64,000 nucleotides of DNA from Sporichthyaceae bacterium (lineage in GTDB: Bacteria > Actinomycetota > Actinomycetes > Sporichthyales > Sporichthyaceae). This document shows, in pieces, positions 51,919 to 60,035 of this stretch (its first letter is position 1; each line of letters starts with the position of its first letter). The translations under genes were made by a program, and so were the position numbers. Under the pieces are notes generated by a model, which ran no database searches, was not told where the DNA came from, and was given only the letters and a program-made list of their open reading frames with translations. The stretch covers positions 37,521-101,520 of the forward strand of contig DATASX010000087.1 in assembly GCA_036269075.1 (NCBI GenBank), written 5' to 3'.

Positions 51919-52160
51919 GCTGCCTTGCGGGAAGCGAGGTTCAAGCTCCGACAGGTGGGGTTCGGGGTAGGTCGTCGGAGTCATCCGCGCAGGTCAGACC
52001 CGATGAGGTACCTGGACGGCCGGGCCCGAACTGGAGCGAACTGCAACTGCAAGCAACTACGGGGCCACGCCCTTCCGCGACCGCGGCGGACCACCGCGCC
52101 CCCGCAATCCGAACACGAGGCACTGACCTGCGGATTTGTCTCTGAACACCCTGGCCGGGA
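51919..52160. other. Non-coding interval without recognised genes
   Basis: With the short element at 51894 and the operator at 52161 it makes a 400-base gap between the sigma factor and the lipoprotein gene. Short open frames exist in both directions but show no protein-like features. Confidence 0.5.
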
Positions 52161-52177
52161 TGTGTCAAGTTGACGCA
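52161..52177. promoter_or_regulatory. Inverted repeat TGTGTCA-AGT-TGACGCA, site 1 of the monooxygenase regulon
   Basis: It matches the sites at 55865 and 55933 in half-site sequence and 3-base spacing, with one mismatch between arms. It lies 73 bases before the lipoprotein start at 52251. The GAF/Fis regulator at 54049 is the likely binder (inference). Confidence 0.55.
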
Positions 52178-52250
52178 CCTCACATCGGGCTTTTCTTCCT
52201 AATGTTGCGCGCAACCCCAGTGCATCGCGCCCGACGAGCAGGGAGTAAGG

Positions 52251-53879
52251 ATGAATCTCGGCAGGAAAGGAATGCGGAAGCAAGCTTCGACCGCCGTACC
52301 GGTGATTGCCAGCATGGCGCTGATGCTGGCCGCCTGCGGTGGAAGTTCCGGCAACAACGTGGCGCAACAGGCCGCCGCCCCCGCAGCACCTGCATCCACC
52401 ACGAACGCGGCCCCGGCAGCAGCTACCGCTCCCCAGCCCGCTGCGGCCGCCGCCACGACCACCACGGCCGCGAAATCCGCACCGGCCACCGGCACCAAGA
52501 CCGACACGAAGCCGGCGACCGCCCCGGTCAAGTCGGCGGCCAAGCCGGCGGTCGCCAAGTCGGCCGGGGCTCCGGCCAAGAAGTCCGAGGCAGCTTCCCC
52601 GAAGGCGGCGCAGGCCGCCGTAAGTGCCGCCGCAGCCGACCAGGTGCACAGCATCGACACCAACGCGGCACAGCAGGCGGCCAACCAGAAGATCTACGAC
52701 CAGGCCAACGGGGCCACCGACGTCGGGATCACCAAGCAGTCCATAACCCTGGGCACCGTGAACATGCACGGCATGGCCCTGGGCAACGTGCTGATCACCC
52801 CGATGATCAACGGGGTGCGCGGTGCCCTGTCGGCGATCAACGACCGTGGCGGGGTGCTCGGCCGGCGCATGTCCGTGATCGACTGCGACGACGGGCCGGG
52901 CGAGGTGGCCCGGTCGAAGGCGTGCATCAAGAAGCTGGTCGGCGTCGACCGAATCTTCTCCTTCCTCACCTACTCGACCTGGGCGAGCGCGTCGATCCAC
53001 GACGATCTGAAGCAGTACCACATCCCCGTGGTCGGGATCTGGGCCTACTCGCAGACCGAGTGGCAGGACCCGTTCATGTTCCCGACCCACATGTCGATGA
53101 TCCACGAGGCCATGGCCGGGGCGCACTGGGCGGCCAATGTCATCAAGCCGAAGACCTACGGGCTGATCTGCCTCACCTCGCCGGAGATGCAGCTGGCCTG
53201 CAACCAGGTCCAGCGGGTCATGGACACGGCAGGCGCCAAGATGGTCAAGCGTGCGGACGTCTCCATCTCGGAGACCTCGATGTCGGCGTACGTGCTGGCG
53301 ATGCGCGCGGCGGCGCCGGAGCACATCATCCACTACGTGATCAACCCGGCGACGATCGCGAAGTTCATCGTGGAAGCCGCGCAGCAGGGCTACTACCCGC
53401 CGAAGGGAATCTCGGGTAACCACCTGGCAGCCGAGGTCCTGGGCTCACTGTTCGGACAGTGGCCGGTGAACCGCTACTGGACCAACACCACGTACAAGCT
53501 GTGGGGCCCGGAGTTCATCGCAACCATGAACAAGTACGCCCGCGGCAACCGCGGCATCAACCACCACATCGTCCAGGCCGGCTATGTGGGCGCGAACATC
53601 TTCGCCCTGGCCGCCAAGGCGATCGGCCCCAACCTGACCCGCGACCGGCTCATGGCGCAGTTGGGCAACGGTGACGTCTACCGGTCCGACAGCTCGTTGG
53701 ACCAACGGTTCAGCTGGTCGCAGGGCGAGCGCACCGGCGACAACTGGAACAAGGAATGGGGTCAGGGCCGCGAGTTCATGTACAAGTACACGTCCACGAA
53801 CACCGTCTCGAACCCCGACGGCTCGCCGAACGGATTCAGCCCCGACGACAGTCAATACGTCATCTACACATGGAAATGA
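52251..53879 (+). CDS. ABC-transporter substrate-binding lipoprotein (branched-chain amino acid/urea type)
   Basis: 542 residues; GGGAG precedes the ATG. A signal peptide ends in the lipobox LMLAAC-GG, so the cysteine is lipidated and the protein anchored outside. A long Ala/Thr/Pro/Lys-rich spacer (about residues 36-130) precedes a type I periplasmic binding domain (ITLGTVNMHGMALGNVLITPMINGVRGALSAINDRGGVLGRRM, a Livj-like start). Members bind small organic ligands. No permease or ATPase is adjacent, so it is an orphan receptor or uses a transporter elsewhere. Its promoter carries the same inverted repeat as the monooxygenase operon, suggesting it captures that pathway's substrate. Confidence 0.88.
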   Translation: MNLGRKGMRKQASTAVPVIASMALMLAACGGSSGNNVAQQAAAPAAPASTTNAAPAAATAPQPAAAAATTTTAAKSAPATGTKTDTKPATAPVKSAAKPAVAKSAGAPAKKSEAASPKAAQAAVSAAAADQVHSIDTNAAQQAANQKIYDQANGATDVGITKQSITLGTVNMHGMALGNVLITPMINGVRGALSAINDRGGVLGRRMSVIDCDDGPGEVARSKACIKKLVGVDRIFSFLTYSTWASASIHDDLKQYHIPVVGIWAYSQTEWQDPFMFPTHMSMIHEAMAGAHWAANVIKPKTYGLICLTSPEMQLACNQVQRVMDTAGAKMVKRADVSISETSMSAYVLAMRAAAPEHIIHYVINPATIAKFIVEAAQQGYYPPKGISGNHLAAEVLGSLFGQWPVNRYWTNTTYKLWGPEFIATMNKYARGNRGINHHIVQAGYVGANIFALAAKAIGPNLTRDRLMAQLGNGDVYRSDSSLDQRFSWSQGERTGDNWNKEWGQGREFMYKYTSTNTVSNPDGSPNGFSPDDSQYVIYTWK

Positions 53880-53886
53880 GCCGAGC

Positions 53887-53916
53887 GGAGAAAAGCGAGG
53901 AACGAGCTTTTTCTCC
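53887..53916. terminator. Hairpin terminator candidate 1
   Basis: GGAGAAAAGC pairs with GCTTTTTCTCC (one bulged base) around a 9-base loop, seven bases after the lipoprotein stop. The T-rich arm suits a bidirectional terminator between convergent genes. Confidence 0.6.
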
Positions 53917-53929
53917 CGAGGCGATTGAA

Positions 53930-53961
53930 CATGTGTTGAGCGCGAAGCGCGATCACACATG
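53930..53961. terminator. Hairpin terminator candidate 2
   Basis: CATGTGT pairs with ACACATG, with an inner GCGC-GAA-GCGC stem. It also contains an echo of the gene end: ACACATGGAARTGA occurs at 53866 (with the stop codon) and at 53955. Confidence 0.5.
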
Positions 53962-54048
53962 GAAGTGATCGGTTCGAGTTGAGCGCACCGGCCGGCCGAG
54001 CTTCGACTCGGCCGGCCGATCTCGTCCGCCGACGGCGGTCACCGAAGG

Positions 54049-55764
54049 TCAGGCGTCCGGAACGCCGAGGGTGCGGATGCGCCGGTACAGCGTGGACCGG
54101 CTCATGCCCAGGCGTTCGGCAGCCGCGACCTTGTTGCCGCGGCAGGCATCAAGAGCCGCGATGATCGCGTCGTGCTCCAACTGCTGGACCGTGGTCAGCC
54201 GTCTGGCCCGGACCCCACCGCGGTACTCCAGCGGCAGATCGGTCGGGATTATGTCGCCGGCCGACCGGTTGCGCAGGACGTTGCGCAGCACGTTCTCCAG
54301 TTCCCGCAGGTTACCCGGCCACTGGTGCGCGGCGAGCACCTCGACGGTCTGCGGTAGGAACCGCACCGTCGAACCCGGGCACAGGTGCCCGACCAGGTCG
54401 TGGATCAAGCGCCCGAGTTCGGGCAACCGGGACCGCAACGGCGGAAGATCGATCCGCACCGGGCAGTGCGCCATCAGCATGGCGTGCTCGCCCGACGGCT
54501 GACTGGTAGGGGCCGTCGTCAACGCGAACCAGACCGCGTCCTGCTCCAGCAGGGACAGCAGATTGCGCACTGCGGCAGGCGGCACCAGCTGCAGGTCCTC
54601 GACGACCACGAGAGATTCACCGGAGACGAGGTCGCGGAACTTCTCCAGCCACGCGGACTCGCCGAGGTTGACCACGTCGGATCCCTCGATCACGGCCGGC
54701 GGATGGGAGGCGGCGAGTTCGCGGATCAGCGTGGTGCGCCCGGTACCCGGCTCACCGCACACCAGGACCGGCAGGCGTCGGGTGCGCGCCTGCTCCAGGG
54801 AACGGACGAGATCCTCGACTGGGGCACAGAATCCCGCACGGCGGGCCGGCGGTCCGTGCTCGTCCAACCGCTCGAACTCGAACAGCACCCGACCGGTCCC
54901 GTCGATGCGCCGGACCTCGACCCGCACCCGGGCGCCGGAGGACAGCACCAGGGTGTGGGTGCGCCGGTCGTGCGCAGGGGCGGAGTTGGCAAGTTCGCGG
55001 AACGCGGCCTGGTCGACGGCGTCGAAGATCTCCATCGCCGCCGGGTTGGCCAGGACCGCCGTGTCGCCGAGGACCAGAACCGGTCGACCGCGCCGTTGCG
55101 TGGCGGTCCGGTACACGTCCAGCATCCGTTGGTCGGCCGCACAGGCGTATTCGAGCAGTCGTTGCTCGATCTCGCGAACCGATCGGACCAGCAGCGGCCG
55201 GATCAAGGGGTTGCCCGTGCCCACGGGGCAGGAGATGTCCAGGACGCCTTCCAACGCCTGTGTCACCGGGTTGAGGATCGGGTGTCCGTAACAGGAGAAG
55301 TTGCGCAGCGCGTCGACGTAGTGCTCGTCACCGGTCACGGTGAGCGGCTTGCCCAGGGCGACGACCGTGGCGATCGAGTTCGTGCCCGAGTTCTCCTCGC
55401 GGAACTCCGCACCAGGAACCATGCCGAGACGGTCCAGCATGGTCCCGATCTGCATCTCGCCGAATCGGCGTTCGATGATGCGGGCGCGGTGATCAGCCAA
55501 CGCGAGGCAGTACGTGGTGCCGTCGAAGTCGTCGGACAGTTGGTCGAGCACTGGCTTGGCGGCCACGGCCAGTCGGCTCTGTCGGTCGATGTCCGCGACA
55601 CTCAATGTCGACAGGTCGACGCCGGGTTCCAGGCCGCTGTCGATCGCCCGCCGCCACGATCTCTCGATGTCAGGCCGTAGCAGGCGCCCGTCCACCAGCG
55701 CCCGCAGCCGATCCCGTGCCCCGGGCAGCAGACCGTTCAGGCTGGTCTCGGACGGGTCGGCCAT
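54049..55764 (-). CDS. GAF/AAA-like/Fis regulator, probable activator of the diiron monooxygenase operon
   Basis: 571 residues from ATG 55764 (GGGGGA upstream); 36 extra residues of the longer frame run into the operator and are rejected. Sensor part with GMVPGAEFREENSGTNSIATVVALG (AcoR-type), a reduced AAA+ core with Walker A GEPGTGRTT, WPGNLREL, and a C-terminal Fis HTH (NKVAAAERLGMSRSTLYRRI). It lacks GAFTGA and no -24/-12 promoters are seen nearby, so a sigma-54 role is unlikely. It is divergent from the monooxygenase genes, with two strong inverted repeats between. MimR-type regulators play this role in other actinobacteria. Confidence 0.85.
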   Translation of the reverse strand: MADPSETSLNGLLPGARDRLRALVDGRLLRPDIERSWRRAIDSGLEPGVDLSTLSVADIDRQSRLAVAAKPVLDQLSDDFDGTTYCLALADHRARIIERRFGEMQIGTMLDRLGMVPGAEFREENSGTNSIATVVALGKPLTVTGDEHYVDALRNFSCYGHPILNPVTQALEGVLDISCPVGTGNPLIRPLLVRSVREIEQRLLEYACAADQRMLDVYRTATQRRGRPVLVLGDTAVLANPAAMEIFDAVDQAAFRELANSAPAHDRRTHTLVLSSGARVRVEVRRIDGTGRVLFEFERLDEHGPPARRAGFCAPVEDLVRSLEQARTRRLPVLVCGEPGTGRTTLIRELAASHPPAVIEGSDVVNLGESAWLEKFRDLVSGESLVVVEDLQLVPPAAVRNLLSLLEQDAVWFALTTAPTSQPSGEHAMLMAHCPVRIDLPPLRSRLPELGRLIHDLVGHLCPGSTVRFLPQTVEVLAAHQWPGNLRELENVLRNVLRNRSAGDIIPTDLPLEYRGGVRARRLTTVQQLEHDAIIAALDACRGNKVAAAERLGMSRSTLYRRIRTLGVPDA

Positions 55765-55864
55765 CTCGCTCGTCCCCCAGGATTTCGGAGGTACTCGGGC
55801 CCGCTCGGATGGGCGCGCCTGTGCCACGGGCACAGTCACAGTACGCCTGCGCAGTGCAGTCCGC

Positions 55865-55881
55865 TGTGTCAACCTGACACA
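55865..55881. promoter_or_regulatory. Perfect inverted repeat TGTGTCA-ACC-TGACACA, site 2
   Basis: Perfect 7-3-7 palindrome in the divergent region between regulator and monooxygenase operon. Its strength suggests the reference site of the regulon. Confidence 0.65.
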
Positions 55882-55932
55882 ACTTCCCGCTGCCGTCCGC
55901 AGCTGGGCGACAAGGCGCTGGCGGGCGGCACA

Positions 55933-55953
55933 GGTGCGTCAACTTGGCACACC
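55933..55953. promoter_or_regulatory. Inverted repeat GGTGCGTCA-ACT-TGGCACACC, site 3
   Basis: 9-3-9 repeat with two mismatches, 150 bases before the monooxygenase start and 68 bases (centre to centre, about six helical turns) from site 2, as expected for cooperative binding. The rest of the 338-base gap holds no gene. Confidence 0.6.
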
Positions 55954-56102
55954 CGCGACCGTTGTGCCCGACCTACGATCGCCCTGCGCTGCGCCGCAGT
56001 CCCCCGTAGGTGAGAGAGCGCCCGAGCAGGTCAACCCCCTCCGTGCCGGTACCTCCGACTTTCCGGTCGGGCCGGCCGGGCGGAGATCGTGAGGATGCTG
56101 CG

Positions 56103-57668
56103 ATGACGACGGCCGTCCTGGCCCATGACCGCATCAAGGACTTCGACTGGGCGCCGAGCTACGTGCCCGGTTCCACCCGGTACCCGACGAAGTTCAAGAT
56201 CCCTGGCAAGACCAAGGATCCGTTCCGGACCTTGGTGCGCGAGTACCTGTCCATGGAGCAGGAGAAGGACGAGCGCCAGTACGGGGCCCTCGAGGATGTG
56301 CTCTCGCGCACCGGCGCCGCAGCCCGGTCCGATCGGGGCTGGATGGAGGCGCTGAAGCTCGTCCTGCCCATGCTCGTCTATGCCGAGTACGGCGCGATGA
56401 AGAACATGGCGCAACTGGTCGAGACGGTCGACAACCCTGAGTTGCGCCAGGGCTATCTCACTCAGGCGTTGGACGAGCAGCGGCACGTCAATCAGGAGTT
56501 GTACCTGCTGCGGCACTTCGCCCGCCACGCCGAGGATTCCGAAGGCTTCGACCGCGGCATGCGCGTGCGCGGGTCGAACGTGTTCGGCCGCGCCTCGCGG
56601 TGCTGCTTCGAGAACTACTTCGTGAACGACCCGATCGAGAGTGCGATCACGCTGTCGGTGGTCACCGAGACCGCTTACACGAACCCCTTGTTCGTGCCCC
56701 TGACCGAGGTCGCCGCGTTCAACGGCGACGATGTGACGCCCGGGGTCTTCCTGTCGATCCAGTCCGATGAGGCCCGGCACATGGCCAACGGGTACTCGAC
56801 ACTGGCAGCGGTGCTCAGCGTCGACGAGAACCTGCCGCTGGCGCAGGAGGCCTTCGACCGGGCGTTCTGGTGCCAGCACGCATTCCTCGACCCGTTGCTG
56901 GGCGCGCTGTACATGTACTTCACCCCGCAACGGATCAACTACGTGGAGAAGTGGCAGGAGTGGATCGTCGATGACTGGGTAAGCGGCTACATCGCAAAGC
57001 TGGAGCGCTTCGGTCTGAAGATCCCCAAGCACTTCGCCCACGCCGCCGAGCGGTTGCAGTGGTTGCCGCACACCGCGGCCATGGTCGGTGCCGCCACCTG
57101 GCCGTTCCACTGGTGGCGCTTCCCCGGGCTGGACGAGCGCGGCATGGAGTGGATGGAGCAGCAGTTCCCCGGCTGGCACGCGATCTACGGCTCGTTCTGG
57201 GAGGGCTACCGCGCCCTGCAGGACCCGAAGGCGGGGATGATCCCCTTCCAGGCCTTCCCGGCAGCGCCACCGCTGTGCCGAGTCTGCGCGATGCCCACCG
57301 TGTTCCCGCATCCCGGTGCGCCGACCGCCCGCGTGGTCGAGCACGCCGGCCGCCTGCACGCGTTCTGCTCGCAACCGTGCCAGGAGATCTTCGACAACTG
57401 CCCCGAGCGTTACCTGCAGATGCGCGCCTTCGACGAGATCTTCGACGGCTGGGGCCTGGACGAGTACATCGTCAAGAACGGTCTGCTCCGGGCCGACGGC
57501 AGGACCCTGGTGGCGCAGCCGCACGTCGACGACACCAAGCCCATGTGGACCATCGACGACATCGCGAAGTTGGGTGTGGAGATCGTCGACCCGTTGCGCG
57601 TACTGGCCGCCCAGAATGCGGGGGCAGCCGACGACTCGGCCGCCCCGACCGACGGATCGGAGGGTTGA
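56103..57668 (+). CDS. Soluble diiron monooxygenase, hydroxylase alpha subunit
   Basis: 521 residues from ATG 56103 with a GAGGA upstream. The six carboxylate/histidine iron ligands are visible: Glu95 (AEYGAMK), Glu125 and His128 (DEQRH), Glu189 (VTETAYTNP), Glu223 and His226 (SDEARHM). A C-terminal cysteine pair region (CRVCAMP to FCSQPCQEIF) forms a YHS-like zinc motif as in propane/phenol/alkene-monooxygenase alpha subunits. The enzyme inserts one oxygen atom into a hydrocarbon or aromatic using a reductase and coupling protein. Beta and coupling genes follow directly, but no reductase gene is present in the operon. Confidence 0.92.
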   Translation: MTTAVLAHDRIKDFDWAPSYVPGSTRYPTKFKIPGKTKDPFRTLVREYLSMEQEKDERQYGALEDVLSRTGAAARSDRGWMEALKLVLPMLVYAEYGAMKNMAQLVETVDNPELRQGYLTQALDEQRHVNQELYLLRHFARHAEDSEGFDRGMRVRGSNVFGRASRCCFENYFVNDPIESAITLSVVTETAYTNPLFVPLTEVAAFNGDDVTPGVFLSIQSDEARHMANGYSTLAAVLSVDENLPLAQEAFDRAFWCQHAFLDPLLGALYMYFTPQRINYVEKWQEWIVDDWVSGYIAKLERFGLKIPKHFAHAAERLQWLPHTAAMVGAATWPFHWWRFPGLDERGMEWMEQQFPGWHAIYGSFWEGYRALQDPKAGMIPFQAFPAAPPLCRVCAMPTVFPHPGAPTARVVEHAGRLHAFCSQPCQEIFDNCPERYLQMRAFDEIFDGWGLDEYIVKNGLLRADGRTLVAQPHVDDTKPMWTIDDIAKLGVEIVDPLRVLAAQNAGAADDSAAPTDGSEG

Positions 57669-57671
57669 GGG

Positions 57672-58700
57672 ATGGCCGCCGACGCGACCGCGAAAGCCCC
57701 GCGCGACTTCACCTACATCACCCCCCGCCGCCGCCGGGTCTCGGAGTACGAGGCCGTGAACCTGTACGGCCAACCGAGCATCGACGGTGGTTGGGACATC
57801 GACCCGGGGATGCTGCGCACGCCGGAGGGACGACCGGCGTGGCGCGTGGAGTCCACCCGGCTGCGGCACCCGGACTGGTTCGACTTCCGCGACCCGTCGC
57901 AGCTGTGGCAACGCACGTTCACGAAGCTGCAGGCCGAGCAGGAGCGCTCCATCGAGCGGGCCACCGAGGACGCAGTCGCCGAGGGCACCTTCGAAGACTT
58001 CGACCCGGTGTGGTTGCAGGAGATGGCCCGGCACTACCGGGTCTGGTCATTCGTCGAGTGGGGCCTGTTCCGCGCGGTCTTCAGCGCGTCCCGCGAGTGC
58101 TTGACCGACGCCCTGTCCGCCGCCTTCACCTTCGAGGCGTTCGACCGGTTGCGCCACGCGCAGGACGTCGTCCATTACCTGCTGGCCATTGAGACGGCAA
58201 TGCCCTCGTTCAGCGACGCGGGGGCCAAGGAGGTGTGGCTGACCGATCCCGTGTATCAACCCTTGCGCGAACTGGTCGAACGCCTCATGCACGTCACCGA
58301 CGACTGGGCCGAGGTCGCCGTCGTGCTCAACCTCGTCTTCGACCCGATCGCGACAGAGACCGCGGTCAGCAGGCTGATCGGCCGCCACGCCCCGTTGCAC
58401 GGGGACGGGGTCACCCCGGCCATCGTGCGCACCACCGAACGCGACCGTCGGCGAAACCGTGCCTGGACCGAGGAACTGGTCCGCATGGTGACTGCCGCCG
58501 AGGTCCCGTCGGCGTCGGCCAATCGGGAGATCGTCAGCGGTTGGATCGAATCCTGGACCCCTGCCGTCGTCGCGGCGACCGAACTGCTGGGCGCCGTCCA
58601 CGCCAGGTTCCCTCAACGATCCGCCGAGTTCAGCGATTTGCTGAAGGCCGTGCTCTCCGCGCAGCCCGACCTGCACATCGACGCAGAGGTAGGTGCCTGA
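57672..58700 (+). CDS. Soluble diiron monooxygenase, hydroxylase beta subunit
   Basis: 342 residues starting three bases after the alpha stop. Ferritin-like fold without the iron ligands: FTYITPRRRRVSEYEAVNLYGQPS near the start and SQLWQRTFTKLQAEQERSIERATEDAV, then LRHAQDVVHYLLAIETAMPSF. This is the normal beta-subunit pattern in propane, methane and phenol monooxygenases. It pairs with alpha in a (alpha-beta)2 hydroxylase. It overlaps the coupling protein gene by one base. Confidence 0.9.
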   Translation: MAADATAKAPRDFTYITPRRRRVSEYEAVNLYGQPSIDGGWDIDPGMLRTPEGRPAWRVESTRLRHPDWFDFRDPSQLWQRTFTKLQAEQERSIERATEDAVAEGTFEDFDPVWLQEMARHYRVWSFVEWGLFRAVFSASRECLTDALSAAFTFEAFDRLRHAQDVVHYLLAIETAMPSFSDAGAKEVWLTDPVYQPLRELVERLMHVTDDWAEVAVVLNLVFDPIATETAVSRLIGRHAPLHGDGVTPAIVRTTERDRRRNRAWTEELVRMVTAAEVPSASANREIVSGWIESWTPAVVAATELLGAVHARFPQRSAEFSDLLKAVLSAQPDLHIDAEVGA

Positions 58701-58999
58701 TGCCGACCGCTACCTCCGAACCTGCCTACGAAGTCGGCCTGGTGCTCATGAAGAGCCCCGAGGCGGACGCGACGGTCGAGGCACTGCTCACTGCGGGCCA
58801 ACCGGTGCAGGTGGTCGACCGCGGGCCGTACCTGCACGTGATCAGTAACGAGGACATCCACGTCGACCTGGAACAGGTGGCCGACGAACTCGGCGAGGAC
58901 ATCGCCCTGAATCAGTGGCTGGTCGTGATGAGCACCTACAACGGCCGCATTCGCACCGACGCCGGATCCATCACCATCACCAAGGACCTGCCGGAGTGA
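58700..58999 (+). CDS. Monooxygenase coupling/regulatory protein (MmoB/DmpM family)
   Basis: 99 residues. Family features: VGLVLMKSPEADATVEALL, a short VVDRGPYLHVISNEDIHVDLEQVADELG stretch and WLVVMSTYNGRI. It binds the hydroxylase and tunes oxygen activation. Its position directly after beta is the usual order once the reductase gene is ignored. Confidence 0.9.
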   Translation: MPTATSEPAYEVGLVLMKSPEADATVEALLTAGQPVQVVDRGPYLHVISNEDIHVDLEQVADELGEDIALNQWLVVMSTYNGRIRTDAGSITITKDLPE

Positions 59000-59024
59000 T
59001 CCGCTGCGAGAAAGGAAAGCGCTT

Positions 59025-59579
59025 GTGAGTGCGGAGGACATCGCCCGGCTCAAGCCGTTGGCGACGACCAAGAAGCAGTTCGACTTCGAATGGGACTTCC
59101 GTCAGGGTGTCGAGCGCTACGAGACCTGGGACGAGGTCCGGGTCGGCGATTCCGGGCCCGGGATGCGGACCTTCCTCGTCGAGGAGGAGGACATCGTCGC
59201 GTTCAATCGGTCCTGCTTGGAGACCGACCCGATGTACCTCGACGCCGAGTACGCCCGCGGCCGCGGCGGACTGTGGCAGCACCCGCTGTTCGTGGTGCAG
59301 GTGGTCTTCTACTGCATCGACACCGGCATCGGGTCCTGGTTGCGCTCCCCCGGAGCCCGCAACCCGGGCCAGTTCATCGAGTTGTACGAGCCGTTCGTGG
59401 TCGGCGAGACGATCAGCGCGACGATCACCCACCGGGACAAGTGGATCCGGCGCGGGAAGACCTACATCGAGGACGTCGTCGATCTCCACAACGAGGCCGG
59501 CGACCACAAAGCAGTGTGGCGGACCCGATTGATCATCCCGCCCACGCGTGCCGAACTCGTCCGCTATGCGAGCATGTGA
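59025..59579 (+). CDS. MaoC-like/FAS1-type dehydratase domain protein
   Basis: 184 residues from GTG 59025 (AAAGGAAAG upstream). Hot-dog features: ETWDEVRVGDSGPGMRTFLVEEEDIVAFNRSCLETDPMYLD and QHPLFVVQVVFYCIDTG, then FIELYEPFVVGETISATI. Similar in layout to the pair at 11173-12157. With the following MaoC gene it may form a heterodimeric enoyl-CoA hydratase acting downstream of the monooxygenase product. Confidence 0.75.
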   Translation: MSAEDIARLKPLATTKKQFDFEWDFRQGVERYETWDEVRVGDSGPGMRTFLVEEEDIVAFNRSCLETDPMYLDAEYARGRGGLWQHPLFVVQVVFYCIDTGIGSWLRSPGARNPGQFIELYEPFVVGETISATITHRDKWIRRGKTYIEDVVDLHNEAGDHKAVWRTRLIIPPTRAELVRYASM

Positions 59580-59589
59580 GGAGGACACC

Positions 59590-60033
59590 GTGTCGAACAC
59601 TGCGCTGCACTATCAGGATCTGACGCTGGATCAGGAGTTCCCGCCGGTCGAGCACCAGGTCACCCAGGAGGTGATCGACCGTGCCGCGCTGGCGCACCTG
59701 GACTTCAACCCGGTGCACACCAACATCGAGTGGAACACCCGTGCGCAGGTCTTCGGCACGCCGAAGACCGCCGGTCACGGCATGCTCACCATGTCGATGA
59801 TGGCCTCGTTGATCGACCGGCAGTGGCGGTCCGCGGGCGCCACGGTCTTCCGCATGGAGTCCAAGCTCGTCAAGCCGGTGAAGGTGGGCACGCGGGTGCG
59901 GTGCACCGGCAACATCCGGGAACTCCATCCCCGCGAACCGGGACGCAGTTACGCGGTCGTGGCGATCACCGCCACCGACGACGAGGGCGACACGGTTGCG
60001 GTCGCGAACTACGCGGTCCGGGTGCCGGACTGA
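59590..60033 (+). CDS. MaoC-family (R)-hydratase-like protein
   Basis: 147 residues from GTG 59590 with GAGGAGGAC upstream. The hydratase-2 motif is intact: LAHLDFNPVHTN (Asp and His) and KTAGHGMLTMSMM. It should hydrate an enoyl-CoA in the cytosol. It sits 10 bases after the other hot-dog gene and two bases before the ligase gene. Confidence 0.85.
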   Translation: MSNTALHYQDLTLDQEFPPVEHQVTQEVIDRAALAHLDFNPVHTNIEWNTRAQVFGTPKTAGHGMLTMSMMASLIDRQWRSAGATVFRMESKLVKPVKVGTRVRCTGNIRELHPREPGRSYAVVAITATDDEGDTVAVANYAVRVPD

Positions 60034-60035
60034 CC

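Noticed and set aside
51894..51985. Complete tRNA gene
   Set aside because: Only the T-arm and 3' acceptor strand are present; no pairing 5' acceptor or anticodon arm could be folded.
55765..56102. Sigma-54 promoter for the monooxygenase operon
   Set aside because: No GG-N10-GC pair with proper context was found and the regulator lacks GAFTGA; TGGCAC at 55945 is part of the inverted repeat.
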